The position numbers were made by a program, and so were the translations under genes. Below, piece after piece: positions 1 to 6,511 of a DNA stretch of 7,630 nucleotides. The stretch covers positions 1 to 7,630 of the forward strand of contig JAIRSS010000092.1 in the NCBI GenBank assembly GCA_031255315.1. The letters are read 5' to 3'. The DNA is from Spirochaetaceae bacterium. GTDB taxonomy: Bacteria > Spirochaetota > Spirochaetia > Treponematales > Breznakiellaceae. A model generated the notes under the pieces. The model made no database searches, was not told the origin of the DNA, and worked only from the letters and a program-made list of their open reading frames with translations. Positions within the stretch are counted from its first letter, which is position 1, and each line of letters begins with the position of its first letter.

Positions 1-824
1 TACTTTTATTGATATAAGCTATGCCGTAGTCGAAGGAAGTTTTTATTCATTGATACAAAAAATAGACGCCGATGGTAACCGGTATCATATTACGTTGTCA
101 ATATCAAACAGGAAAGAAATATTTACGGATCAATTTATGTATACGTGGAATTTTCCCGAAATAAGGGCTTCCAGTCATGTGTCATTGCTCCTTGAACTTA
201 ATGTGGCGCATAACCGTATGCGTATCTACAACAGCGAGGCCAAACGTGTTATTTTCGATCTGGTTAAAGTTTCCAATGATTTTTACGAGAAATATATTGA
301 GTTTATCCAAACCAATATCGTCCCGGCAGATTTGGTAATTCCGCCCGATCTTCTTGCGGGATGGCCGGAGGATATACACATAGCGCCTCCCTGGGGCGGG
401 GAAAAAACAGGGATCACGGCAAATACTAATTTACGCTTACGCGGGAGCCCCGATACCGGGGGGAGATACTCGGCACCCTTGCGGAAGGGGAATCCGTTAC
501 GGTTCTGGAGCCGGGTCTAAGCGAAACTATTGACGGCATAACCGCCCCCTGGGTATGGGTAGAAACCCGGACGGTATGCAGGGCTGGTGTTTCGCGGGGT
601 ATTTAGGGCCGGTAAAAGTTCGGCTGGCCGCTTCAGAATCCGGCGGCACAGGCGAGCTTGTCTCTGAAGAGACAATACCGAAGCTGGATAACGCATCCCT
701 ACCCATGTCCGAATCCTTGTCCGAAACGAAGGTAGTACCGTGGCATCTGTTCTTTCCGGCAGGGGGATTACTTATTTGCGGCGGTTTTGTGATAATTATG
801 CTAAGGAAGCGGGGAAAGAAATAA
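1..824 (+). pseudogene. Frameshifted SH3-domain membrane protein, 5' end outside the window
   Basis: The frame is open from base 2, so the gene starts upstream of the window. The first ~140 visible residues are of unknown type. A bacterial SH3 domain follows, starting with NLRLRGSPDTGG (about 428-463). The frame then breaks. The next frame continues the domain with EILGTLAEGESVTVLE and ends in TIDGITAPWVWV (463 to about 557). The third frame finishes it with NPDGMQGWCFAGYLG (about 567-611). Both breaks correspond to one missing base; the first lies in a six-G run at 458-463. The last frame then carries an acidic linker, a transmembrane segment (WHLFFPAGGLLICGGFVIIM, about 741-800) and a basic tail, RKRGKK, stopping at 824. 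The layout suggests an SH3 domain outside the membrane with a short cytoplasmic tail. The split SH3 domain is strong evidence for one original gene. Whether the breaks are true decay or sequence errors is open; the 5.8 kb of intact genes downstream favours decay. Confidence 0.75.
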
Positions 825-1081
825 AATTACCTGTTCCAGCTTTTGAAATTGCCAGGGTTGACGAATACATAGGTGATATTAGAATTATAGGGAAAAAATA
901 CCAAGAGGTGGACTTGCCCCTATCGGTACAATTGACGCAGATAGATGAGAGCGAAGCTATCTGTAATGTAGCGGGAAACCAAGGTCAGGCTTATTTACTC
1001 GACACGGGAAAGAACAATAGTATCAAATTGCCTGTCAGGTATATTAGTAAAACTACGGGTAATATATCCGTACCCAAATAG
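740..1081 (+). CDS. Small hypothetical protein, unrecognised
   Basis: This is a 113-residue frame if started at GTG 740, which has a GAAGG ribosome-binding sequence at 728-732. A TTG at 776 preceded by AGGGGG is an alternative start giving 101 residues. The convincing protein-like part begins near base 825, after the stop of the SH3 gene: KLPVPAFEIARVDEYIGD, then a beta-rich stretch containing GNQGQAYLLDTG. It is clearly more AT-rich than the operon to the right. There is no signal peptide or membrane segment, and I recognise no family. It overlaps the SH3 gene by 85 bases, which is unusual. It may instead be the cytoplasmic tail of that gene displaced by a third one-base frame break near 815-825, since RKRGKEIKLPVP reads smoothly across the junction. 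Confidence 0.45.
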   Translation: MASVLSGRGITYLRRFCDNYAKEAGKEIKLPVPAFEIARVDEYIGDIRIIGKKYQEVDLPLSVQLTQIDESEAICNVAGNQGQAYLLDTGKNNSIKLPVRYISKTTGNISVPK

Positions 1082-1088
1082 GGCATCC

Positions 1089-1415
1089 ATGACCGAATAT
1101 GAATTTGTGGAACACATGCTTGGCAATTCATATCAGGATAATAGGATAGCCATAGAAAGGATTCAGATTTTCAGTGCATTAAGGCTTCCTCCAGAGAAAC
1201 AGGTCAAAGAACTGTTAGGTCAGAGAAATTTTCCTGTTACAATTATTGACACAGCCCACCCGGCAGACCCTTCGCTTAACGCAATTCAGAATCAACAATT
1301 TGAAAATCTGTTGCGGACCAACATTTTAAGAAATACGAGCATGGGGGATATAATTAATATTTCTGATGGAATGTCGCTTCCCAATGACATTGTTTATCTA
1401 AAATCTCCTGGCTGA
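1089..1415 (+). CDS. Small hypothetical protein, probably truncated by a frameshift
   Basis: This is a 108-residue frame from ATG 1089, seven bases after the previous stop, with only a weak AGGG ribosome-binding sequence. The visible protein is mostly polar and helical at its start (EYEFVEHMLGNSYQDNRIAI), followed by LPPEKQVKELLGQRNFPVTI and an Asn- and Gln-rich stretch. It has no membrane segment, signal peptide or motif that I recognise. Codon use is AT-rich like its left neighbour and unlike the operon to the right. The stop at 1413-1415 falls where an overlapping frame continues as AEPPVGQEKSVLGAVPDVPE. One inserted base at about 1410 would therefore explain the end, and the original protein may have been longer. 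Function unknown. Confidence 0.5.
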   Translation: MTEYEFVEHMLGNSYQDNRIAIERIQIFSALRLPPEKQVKELLGQRNFPVTIIDTAHPADPSLNAIQNQQFENLLRTNILRNTSMGDIINISDGMSLPNDIVYLKSPG

Positions 1416-1653
1416 ACCGCCGGTCGGACAAGAGAAGTCTGTACTGGGGGCAGTACCTGATGTACCTGAAAGCCTGTCCCTTGCCGTACCCCAAGATAGT
1501 ACACTCCTACGTTTAGCGAAACTTTTTCTGGAAGAACCGGATGCCTTAGTTGGGCGCGTCCGGGTCTGTGGGGGTTCCGGGCGGGCAACCGTCCGGTTCT
1601 ACCCGGCGAGAATCCAAGAGCGCCGGTACCACCGGGGAAAGCGGAGGCGGTAA
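1402..1653 (+). pseudogene. Proline-rich ORF remnant continuing the preceding gene in another frame
   Basis: This frame is open from 1402 (just after a TAA at 1399-1401) to a TAA at 1651-1653, with no convincing start codon or ribosome-binding site. It reads as a proline-rich linker (AEPPVGQEKSVLGAVPDVPE, then SLSLAVPQDS) followed by a likely helix (LLRLAKLFLEEPDALVGRVRV) and a basic, less protein-like end. A +1 frame correction at about 1410 joins it to the 1089 gene. The last 80 bases are ambiguous, because all three forward frames are open around 1560-1650. I treat it as a relic. No function can be assigned. Confidence 0.35.
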
Positions 1654-1839
1654 AACGGCTCTGGCAAAATTCGAATGCGCCCCGCCGGAGGAACGCTTCA
1701 TTGTATAAAAATTGTGTTTATGCTAAAAGAATATACGGAAACGGTCTGCAAAGCGGACAACGGGGTAATTGCGGCGGGGATAGTATAACGGAACAGCTTC
1801 AATATACTAACGAATGGTATCATGAAGAATGATAAAACT
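1654..1839 (+). other. Gene-free leader region upstream of the operon
   Basis: I see no recognisable gene here. A weak sigma70-like -10 element, TATAAC (1784-1789), lies 64 bases before the GTG start, but no good -35 sequence stands 16 to 18 bases upstream. A second candidate, TATACT (1803-1808), also lacks a -35 partner. A small hairpin (1744-1749 with 1753-1758, AAA loop) lacks a U-run and is not a terminator. Two similar stretches, TATACGGAAACGG (1732-1744) and TATAACGGAACAG (1784-1796), could be regulator sites, but this is speculative. The operon promoter probably lies here because the genes to the left are decayed and differ in composition. Confidence 0.35.
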
Positions 1840-1846
1840 AAGGAGG
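1840..1846 (+). promoter_or_regulatory. Strong Shine-Dalgarno that sets the GH4 start
   Basis: AAGGAGG lies six bases before GTG 1853. An in-frame ATG at 1829 would place this sequence inside the coding region and has no comparable ribosome-binding site, so GTG 1853 is preferred. Confidence 0.85.
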
Positions 1847-1852
1847 GAACTA

Positions 1853-3313
1853 GTGAAGAGCGATCTGTCAAAAAACGGACGGTTGAAAATATGTTACATT
1901 GGCGGCGGTTCGCGCAACTGGGCCTGGGTCCTGATGCAGGACCTGGCGTTTGAAAAAGAGATTTCCGGATGTATCGAACTGTATGATATAAAGCCGGAAG
2001 ATGCAAAGACCAACGAGATCATCGGCAATTCCCTCATGGAGCGGTATAATCAGGGCTGCTGGACCTTTCACGCCAACCCCTCCCTGCAAGACGCGCTTAC
2101 CGGAAGCGCCTTTGTCTTTGTTTCGATCCTTCCCGGTGATTTTGAGGAAATGGCGGTGGATGTGCATCTGCCGGAAAAATACGGCGTCTATCAGCCGGTC
2201 GGCGATACGGCGGGAGCGGGCGGAATCATCCGGGCTCTGCGTACGATCCCCCAGTTCCGGGAAATTGCCCGGGCGGTACAACGATACGCCCCCGGCGCGT
2301 GGGTTATCAATTACACCAATCCCATGAGCATCTGCACCCGGACGCTGTACAAGGAATTCCCCGGCATAAAAGCCGCGGGCTGCTGCCACGAGGTGTTCAA
2401 CACCCAAAAGCTCCTGGCCGCCGTGCTGGAAGAAGCGGGGCTTGCGCCGGCGGGAAGCGTCCGGCGGGAAGACCTTACGACGCGGGTCATGGGGATCAAT
2501 CATTTTACCTGGATCGATAAAGCCTCGTGGAAGGGTGTTGACATCTTTCCGTATTATAAACGATTTGTGGATAAGTACGCCGAATCGGGCTTTCAGGGCG
2601 CGGAGGCGGCGACTACCTTTGCGGCGGGCGGCGCGGGCGCCGCCCCGGCGGACGATCCGGAGGAGGCGCGGAGGCGGAAGTATTTTTCATCGTCCGAGCG
2701 GGTCAAAATGGACCTGTTCCGCCGGTACGGCCGTATCGCCGCGGCGGGGGACCGGCACCTTGCGGAATTTTGCCCCCACTCCTGGTACCTTGCCAGTCCC
2801 GCCCACGTGGAAAGCTGGGGGTTCGCCCTGACGCCGGTGTCCTGGCGCATCGCCAACCAGGAGGCCCTGATACGCCAGGCGGAAGCCTACCGGGATGGGA
2901 CCGAAACAATGGTTCCCGTTGAATCCGGGGAGGAAGGGATAAAAATTGTAAAAGCCCTGCTGGGGCTGGGTAATCTGGTAAGCAACGTGAATATGCCGAA
3001 CCGGGGGCAAGCGCCGGATCTGCCCGCGGGGGCGGTGGTCGAGACTAACGCCCTGTTCTCACAGGACGCCGTCCAGCCCCTGACGGGGGAAAAGCTGCCG
3101 GTAGATCTTCGCGCCCTGGTCCTGCCCCACGTCCTGGCCCAGGAGGGGATCATTGAGGCGGTGTTTGAAGAAGACCGGGAAAAGGCGTTCCGGGTCTTCT
3201 CCCTGGACTTTGCGATACAGGCCCTGCCGCCGAAAGACGCGCGCGCCCTTTTTGACGAAATGTGCGCCAAAACCCTGGATGTCCGGCATGAACGACCGGG
3301 GCGGCGGGGGTAA
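1853..3313 (+). CDS. lplD: GH4 alpha-galacturonidase (LplD type), NAD- and metal-dependent
   Basis: The product has 486 residues. GH4 enzymes cleave glycosides by an NAD+-assisted redox-elimination mechanism that needs a divalent metal such as Mn2+. Visible elements, in order, are the N-terminal Rossmann motif YIGGGS (GGGS at 17-20), the block HLPEKYGVYQPVGDTAGAGG, the INYTNP motif (N156), the CHEV motif (C178, H179, E180, V181) and INHFTW (H217). Cys178 and His217 match the GH4 metal ligands. The CHEV signature is the published hallmark of GH4 alpha-galacturonidases, as in Bacillus LplD, and the rest of the sequence fits that subfamily to the C-terminus (GDRHLAEF, NMPNRGQ, VVETNALF, ALFDEM). 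It is somewhat longer than the roughly 446 residues of LplD, because of a short N-terminal extension and an Ala/Gly-rich insertion at about 249-276. There is no signal peptide, so it is cytoplasmic. It is the first gene of the operon, with the next gene 5 bases after its stop. Expected role: removing alpha-linked galacturonate from imported pectic oligosaccharides. Confidence 0.92.
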   Translation: MKSDLSKNGRLKICYIGGGSRNWAWVLMQDLAFEKEISGCIELYDIKPEDAKTNEIIGNSLMERYNQGCWTFHANPSLQDALTGSAFVFVSILPGDFEEMAVDVHLPEKYGVYQPVGDTAGAGGIIRALRTIPQFREIARAVQRYAPGAWVINYTNPMSICTRTLYKEFPGIKAAGCCHEVFNTQKLLAAVLEEAGLAPAGSVRREDLTTRVMGINHFTWIDKASWKGVDIFPYYKRFVDKYAESGFQGAEAATTFAAGGAGAAPADDPEEARRRKYFSSSERVKMDLFRRYGRIAAAGDRHLAEFCPHSWYLASPAHVESWGFALTPVSWRIANQEALIRQAEAYRDGTETMVPVESGEEGIKIVKALLGLGNLVSNVNMPNRGQAPDLPAGAVVETNALFSQDAVQPLTGEKLPVDLRALVLPHVLAQEGIIEAVFEEDREKAFRVFSLDFAIQALPPKDARALFDEMCAKTLDVRHERPGRRG

Positions 3314-3318
3314 CCGTG

Positions 3319-5445
3319 ATGATAGACCGGTACAGTCTGGTAACGCGGCATAATCCGCGCTACACAGGACAAGAGAAAAACGCGCCTCTTTCGGTGGGCA
3401 ACGGCGCGTTCTGTTTTACCGCCGATTACACCGGGTTGCAGACTTTTTATGATGAATACGCGGCTGCCGGTGATTGTTTTCCGCTCTGTACCATGGCGGA
3501 ATGGGGCTGGCATTCTTACGCCGGTCACCCGCGGGACGGGGTCCCGCAGGCGGAGCGGGCGGATGATTCCCTGTTGCGCCTGACGCCTTTTGACGCCGGC
3601 GGGCGGCGGGTTTTCTATGCCGTTGACGATACCGGGCAGGAAGCGCTTTTTAAGGCCCTGCGTCAGAACGCCCACAAGTTTCATCTGGGCAGGATCGGCT
3701 TTGAACGCGCCGGCGCGGCGCTTTCGCCGGACGCCTGTACGCCGGTTAAACAGACGCTCAATCTCTGGGAGGGCGTTTTATCGTCCGAATTCATGATTGA
3801 CGGCGCGCCGGTTCTTGTCGAAACCTTTGTTCATCCCTTTGAGGACGCCCTGTACCTGCGGGTCCGTTCCCCTCTTGTGGTCCGGGGCGGACTACAGGCG
3901 GCCATGACGTTCCCCTACGGGAGCCACCGGAAATCCGGCGCTGATTTCACCGTCCCGCACCTGCATGAGACCGGGGTTACCGCGAGAACGGAGCGGGGTA
4001 TATGCTTTGACCGGACGCTGGACGGCACCCGCTACTGGGTTACGGTTACGGGGGAGGCGTTTTACACGGAAGTCTCCGGGGCGCATAGGGCGGTTTTCAG
4101 CGGGGACGCGGAAACGCTGGAACTTGCGTTCCGTTTTGAACCCCGTGTGGTGCCGGCGGCGGGTATTACCCGGGACGAGCCGGCGGCGTATGCGACGCCC
4201 TTTGCCGAAGCCCGCGCCGCGTGTACCCGGTTTTGGCGGGATTACTGGACCTCAGGCGGCGCAATCGACTTCTCCGGTTCAAGCGACGTCCGCGCGGGGG
4301 AGCTTGAACGGCGGATCGTGCTGTCCCGGTATCTTGTGGCGATACAAAGCCGGGGCAGCCTGCCGCCCGCGGAAACAGGGCTTTCCTGTAACAGTTGGTA
4401 TGGGAAATTTCATTTGGAAATGCACTACTGGCATTCGGCCCATTTTGCGCTTTGGGGCCGGGCCGGGGAAGTAAAGAAAGCCCTTGCCTGGTATCAGAAG
4501 ACGCTCCCAACCGCCCGGCGGCTCGCCGCGTCTCAAGGGTACCGGGGCGCCCGCTGGCCCAAGATGTGCGATCCCACCGGGTATAACACGCCGTCCTCTA
4601 TCGCGGTGCTGCTGGTTTGGCAGCAGCCGCATCCTATCATGCTGGCGGAACTGTGTTACCGGGCCGGGCCTGACGCGGATTTTCTACGGGAGTACCGTGA
4701 TGTTATTGTAGAAACCGCGGAGTTTATGGAAAGTTTTGTCCGGTGGGAAGAACGGGAGGGGAGGGGAGGCCGGTATATTCTGGGGCCGCCCTATATTCCC
4801 GTCCAGGAGCGGCATGATCCCCGGATAGTGCTGAACGCCCCGTATGAACTTGAGTATTTCCGCTGGGGGTTCCGGCAGGCGGATGTTTGGCTGGAACGGC
4901 TGGGAGAAGCGCCCCGTTTTGGGGGTATTGCGGAAAAACTCGCCCTTCCCCCGCGGAAGGACGGCGTATACCTGGCCCACGAAAACTGTCCTGAAACGTT
5001 CACGAAACGGCCGTTCTTTACCGATCATCCCTCAATGCTGGGAATGTACGGCGTTTTGAACAGCGGGAAGGTTGACCCCGCCATCATGTCGGCAACCCTG
5101 GACCGGGTCCGCGCGGTGTGGGACATGGAGACTTTCTATGGCTGGGACTTCCCCATGATGGCGATGACCGCCTGCCGCCTGGGACGGTTTAACGACGCGG
5201 TAGATATTCTCTTGATGGATAGTCCGAAAAACACCTTTTTACCGAATGGGCATAACAAGCAAACGGGGGACGCCGCGCTTCCTCTGTACCTGCCCGGGAA
5301 CGGCGGCTTACTGATCGCCGCCGTGATGCTTGCCGCCGGGTACGGCGGCTTGGCCGGGTACGATGGCTTGGCCGGGGGAAAGTCCGGCTCCTTGTTTCCG
5401 GAAGGTTTTACCCTACAGGCGGAGGGGCTTCATGCGTATATCTGA
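3319..5445 (+). CDS. Six-hairpin (alpha/alpha)6-barrel glycoside hydrolase, GH65/GH95-like, specificity unknown
   Basis: The product has 708 residues. ATG 3319 is preferred over GTG 3316; both lie within 5 bases of the GH4 stop, implying translational coupling. Residues 1 to about 300 look like an N-terminal beta-sandwich (VGNGAFCFTADYTGLQTF near the start). The remainder has the helical repeats of an (alpha/alpha)6 barrel. Conserved-looking blocks are GKFHLEMHYWHSAHFALWGR (from residue 362, with H365, E367 and H372), ARWPKMCDPTGYNTP, NAPYELEYFRWG (E510, E512), YGWDFPMMAMTA and LPLYLPGNGG. These blocks recur in proteins usually labelled GH65- or GH95-like or six-hairpin glycosidase. They lack an obvious phosphorylase signature. 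Glu367, Glu510 and Glu512 are plausible catalytic or substrate-binding acids, which is inference. There is no signal peptide, so it is cytoplasmic. Its place between an alpha-galacturonidase and a GH43 enzyme suggests action on a pectin-derived oligosaccharide. Near the C-terminus an 18-base tandem repeat adds AGYGGL-AGYDGL. Confidence 0.75.
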   Translation: MIDRYSLVTRHNPRYTGQEKNAPLSVGNGAFCFTADYTGLQTFYDEYAAAGDCFPLCTMAEWGWHSYAGHPRDGVPQAERADDSLLRLTPFDAGGRRVFYAVDDTGQEALFKALRQNAHKFHLGRIGFERAGAALSPDACTPVKQTLNLWEGVLSSEFMIDGAPVLVETFVHPFEDALYLRVRSPLVVRGGLQAAMTFPYGSHRKSGADFTVPHLHETGVTARTERGICFDRTLDGTRYWVTVTGEAFYTEVSGAHRAVFSGDAETLELAFRFEPRVVPAAGITRDEPAAYATPFAEARAACTRFWRDYWTSGGAIDFSGSSDVRAGELERRIVLSRYLVAIQSRGSLPPAETGLSCNSWYGKFHLEMHYWHSAHFALWGRAGEVKKALAWYQKTLPTARRLAASQGYRGARWPKMCDPTGYNTPSSIAVLLVWQQPHPIMLAELCYRAGPDADFLREYRDVIVETAEFMESFVRWEEREGRGGRYILGPPYIPVQERHDPRIVLNAPYELEYFRWGFRQADVWLERLGEAPRFGGIAEKLALPPRKDGVYLAHENCPETFTKRPFFTDHPSMLGMYGVLNSGKVDPAIMSATLDRVRAVWDMETFYGWDFPMMAMTACRLGRFNDAVDILLMDSPKNTFLPNGHNKQTGDAALPLYLPGNGGLLIAAVMLAAGYGGLAGYDGLAGGKSGSLFPEGFTLQAEGLHAYI
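5335..5376 (+). repeat. 18-base in-frame tandem repeat, about 2.3 copies
   Basis: The unit at 5335-5352 recurs at 5353-5370 with two mismatches, and the first six bases, GCCGGG, occur a third time at 5371-5376. The repeat encodes AGYGGL then AGYDGL then AG near residue 673 of the (alpha/alpha)6 enzyme, past the conserved LPLYLPGNGG block. It keeps the frame and probably arose by replication slippage in a variable C-terminal loop. Confidence 0.8.
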
Positions 5446-6355
5446 TATACAAATCCGCGATCCCTTTGTGGTGCGGGAAGGCGGCCGGTATTACCTTTTC
5501 GGGTCTACGGATAAGAATATTTGGGAGGGCAGGGGAACCGGGTTTGATATGTATGTCAGCCTGCCGGGAGCCGGTCCGGACGAATTAACCGAGTTTGAGG
5601 GGCCCTTTGCCGCCTTCCGCCCGCCTGACGGGTTTTGGTCGGAAACGAATTTTTGGGCGCCTGAGGTGCACCGTTACCAGGGCGAATACTATATGTTCGC
5701 CACCTTCAAGCCGAGGGAAGGGAGGCGCGGCACGGCGGTACTCAAGAGCGAATCAGGTGTAGAGGGGCCGTACGCGCCCTGGAGCGTCAACGCCGGCGGC
5801 GCGTCAAGTCCGGTAACTCCCCCCGAATGGGAATGTCTTGACGGTACGTTTTTTATAGAGGAAGAAACGCCCTACCTGGTGTTCTGTCATGAATGGCGCC
5901 AGACGGGGGACGGCCGGATCTGCGCAATGCCGCTGACGGGCGATCTCAGGCAGGCCGCCGCCGCCCCGAAGCTGCTGTTCCGGGCAAGCGAAGCGCCCTG
6001 GGTCCATGAACTGCGGGGGCGCGCTCCGGGCAGCTATGTTACCGACGGCCCGTTTATGCACCGTACCGGAGACGGCGCGCTTCTTCTGTTGTGGTCTTCC
6101 TTCGGCAAAGACGGCAACTACTGTATCGGTACGGCCCGTTCCCGGGACGGGACGCTTGCCGGCCCCTGGACTCAATCCCAAGAACCGTTGTATACTGCGG
6201 ACGGCGGCCACGGAATGATCTTCCGGGGCAAAGACGGGACTCTTTACCTTGCGATACACCAGCCTAACAAAACGCCCTTTGAACGCCCTGTTTTTGTTGA
6301 AGTAACTGAACACGGGGGGATGATTACGGTACAAAAGGGAAATGTTATTTCTTAA
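5432..6355 (+). CDS. GH43 five-bladed beta-propeller glycosidase (arabinofuranosidase/xylosidase type)
   Basis: The product has 307 residues. The start is ATG 5432, with GGAGGGG at 5421-5427 as ribosome-binding site. It overlaps the upstream gene by 14 bases, implying coupled translation. A longer frame reaching back to 5330 has no merit because it runs deep into the preceding gene. GH43 enzymes are inverting hydrolases using an Asp base, a second Asp that tunes the pKa, and a Glu acid. Here the N-terminal RDPFVV gives Asp10 as base, LDGTFF gives Asp137, and the Glu of CHEW (Glu154) is the likely acid. GGHGMIF supplies His260, matching the central-channel His of many GH43 propellers. APEVHRYQGEYYMF and VTDGPFMHR are other family-like blocks. 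It is a single-domain form without the C-terminal beta-sandwich of longer GH43 xylosidases and without a signal peptide, so it is probably cytoplasmic. It may remove arabinose or xylose side groups; the exact sugar cannot be read from sequence. Confidence 0.88.
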   Translation: MRISDIQIRDPFVVREGGRYYLFGSTDKNIWEGRGTGFDMYVSLPGAGPDELTEFEGPFAAFRPPDGFWSETNFWAPEVHRYQGEYYMFATFKPREGRRGTAVLKSESGVEGPYAPWSVNAGGASSPVTPPEWECLDGTFFIEEETPYLVFCHEWRQTGDGRICAMPLTGDLRQAAAAPKLLFRASEAPWVHELRGRAPGSYVTDGPFMHRTGDGALLLLWSSFGKDGNYCIGTARSRDGTLAGPWTQSQEPLYTADGGHGMIFRGKDGTLYLAIHQPNKTPFERPVFVEVTEHGGMITVQKGNVIS

Positions 6356-6391
6356 AGCTTCGCCGTACTATAATTTTTGAAGGTGGCTTGT

Positions 6392-6493
6392 ATGGGGAGA
6401 AAGCATATTGTCAAAAGTCAGGCGTCTTCGTACCTGCTGGTAACGATCTATCCGATAGAATTTCTTGTATTTACCTGGCATCCTGTAGTATAA
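6392..6493 (+). CDS. Possible 33-residue hydrophobic small protein
   Basis: ATG 6392 is preceded by GAAGGTGG (6379-6386) with a five-base spacer, a believable ribosome-binding site. The product starts basic (MGRKHIVKSQ) and then has a hydrophobic stretch (SSYLLVTIYPIEFLVFTW) long enough for one membrane segment. It stops with a TAA (6491-6493) lying inside the -10 box of the promoter for the permease gene. The SSYLL...TIYP pattern loosely resembles the first membrane segment of the permease downstream (SSYAFLIPWLLGFFVLTVYP), so it could be a permease-derived fragment, a small membrane protein or chance. Function unknown. Confidence 0.3.
   Translation: MGRKHIVKSQASSYLLVTIYPIEFLVFTWHPVV
6447..6459. 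promoter_or_regulatory. Short palindrome just upstream of the permease promoter
   Basis: TCTAT-CCG-ATAGA is a perfect inverted repeat with five-base arms, ending five bases before the -35 box at 6465. The position would suit a transcription-factor site, but the arms are short and could occur by chance. Confidence 0.25.
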
Positions 6494-6494
6494 T
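6465..6494 (+). promoter_or_regulatory. Sigma70-like promoter for the permease genes
   Basis: A perfect TATAAT (6489-6494) stands 18 bases after TTGTAT (6465-6470), which matches four of six positions of the TTGACA consensus. The expected start of transcription is about 6500-6502, giving a leader of about 55 bases before ATG 6557. This suggests the transporter genes can be transcribed separately from the three enzyme genes. A second TATAAT at 6369-6374 lacks a recognisable -35 box. Confidence 0.55.
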
Positions 6495-6511
6495 TCGGTA
6501 TTCGTTGTGTG

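Noticed and set aside
1634..1657. Walker A-like string GESGGGKT in a short forward frame (1550-1705)
   Set aside because: The frame is only about 51 residues, Gly- and Ser-rich, stops soon afterwards and has no Walker B or other ATPase motif. In such GC-rich sequence the match is probably chance.
1744..1758. Small hairpin as a terminator upstream of the operon
   Set aside because: The stem has six pairs including one G-U and no U-run follows.
1829..1852. ATG 1829 as the GH4 start
   Set aside because: The strong AAGGAGG at 1840-1846 would lie inside the gene and is ideally placed for GTG 1853; the extra eight residues precede the usual family start.
1868..2503. Minus-strand frame of 211 codons within the GH4 gene
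   Set aside because: It is a shadow of the GH4 coding sequence, whose conserved motifs lie on the + strand in this same stretch.
2887..3684. Long minus-strand frame of 265 codons across the GH4/(alpha/alpha)6 junction
   Set aside because: It lies opposite two well-supported genes, is Arg- and Pro-rich as expected of a GC-rich shadow frame, and shows no family motif.
6339..6351. Inverted repeat GAAAT-GTT-ATTTC at the end of the GH43 gene as a terminator
   Set aside because: The stem is only five AT-rich pairs, lies before the stop codon and is not followed by a U-run.
6369..6374. First TATAAT after the GH43 gene as a promoter for the small ORF
   Set aside because: No -35 box stands at the right distance, and the start of transcription would fall almost at the ribosome-binding site of the small ORF.
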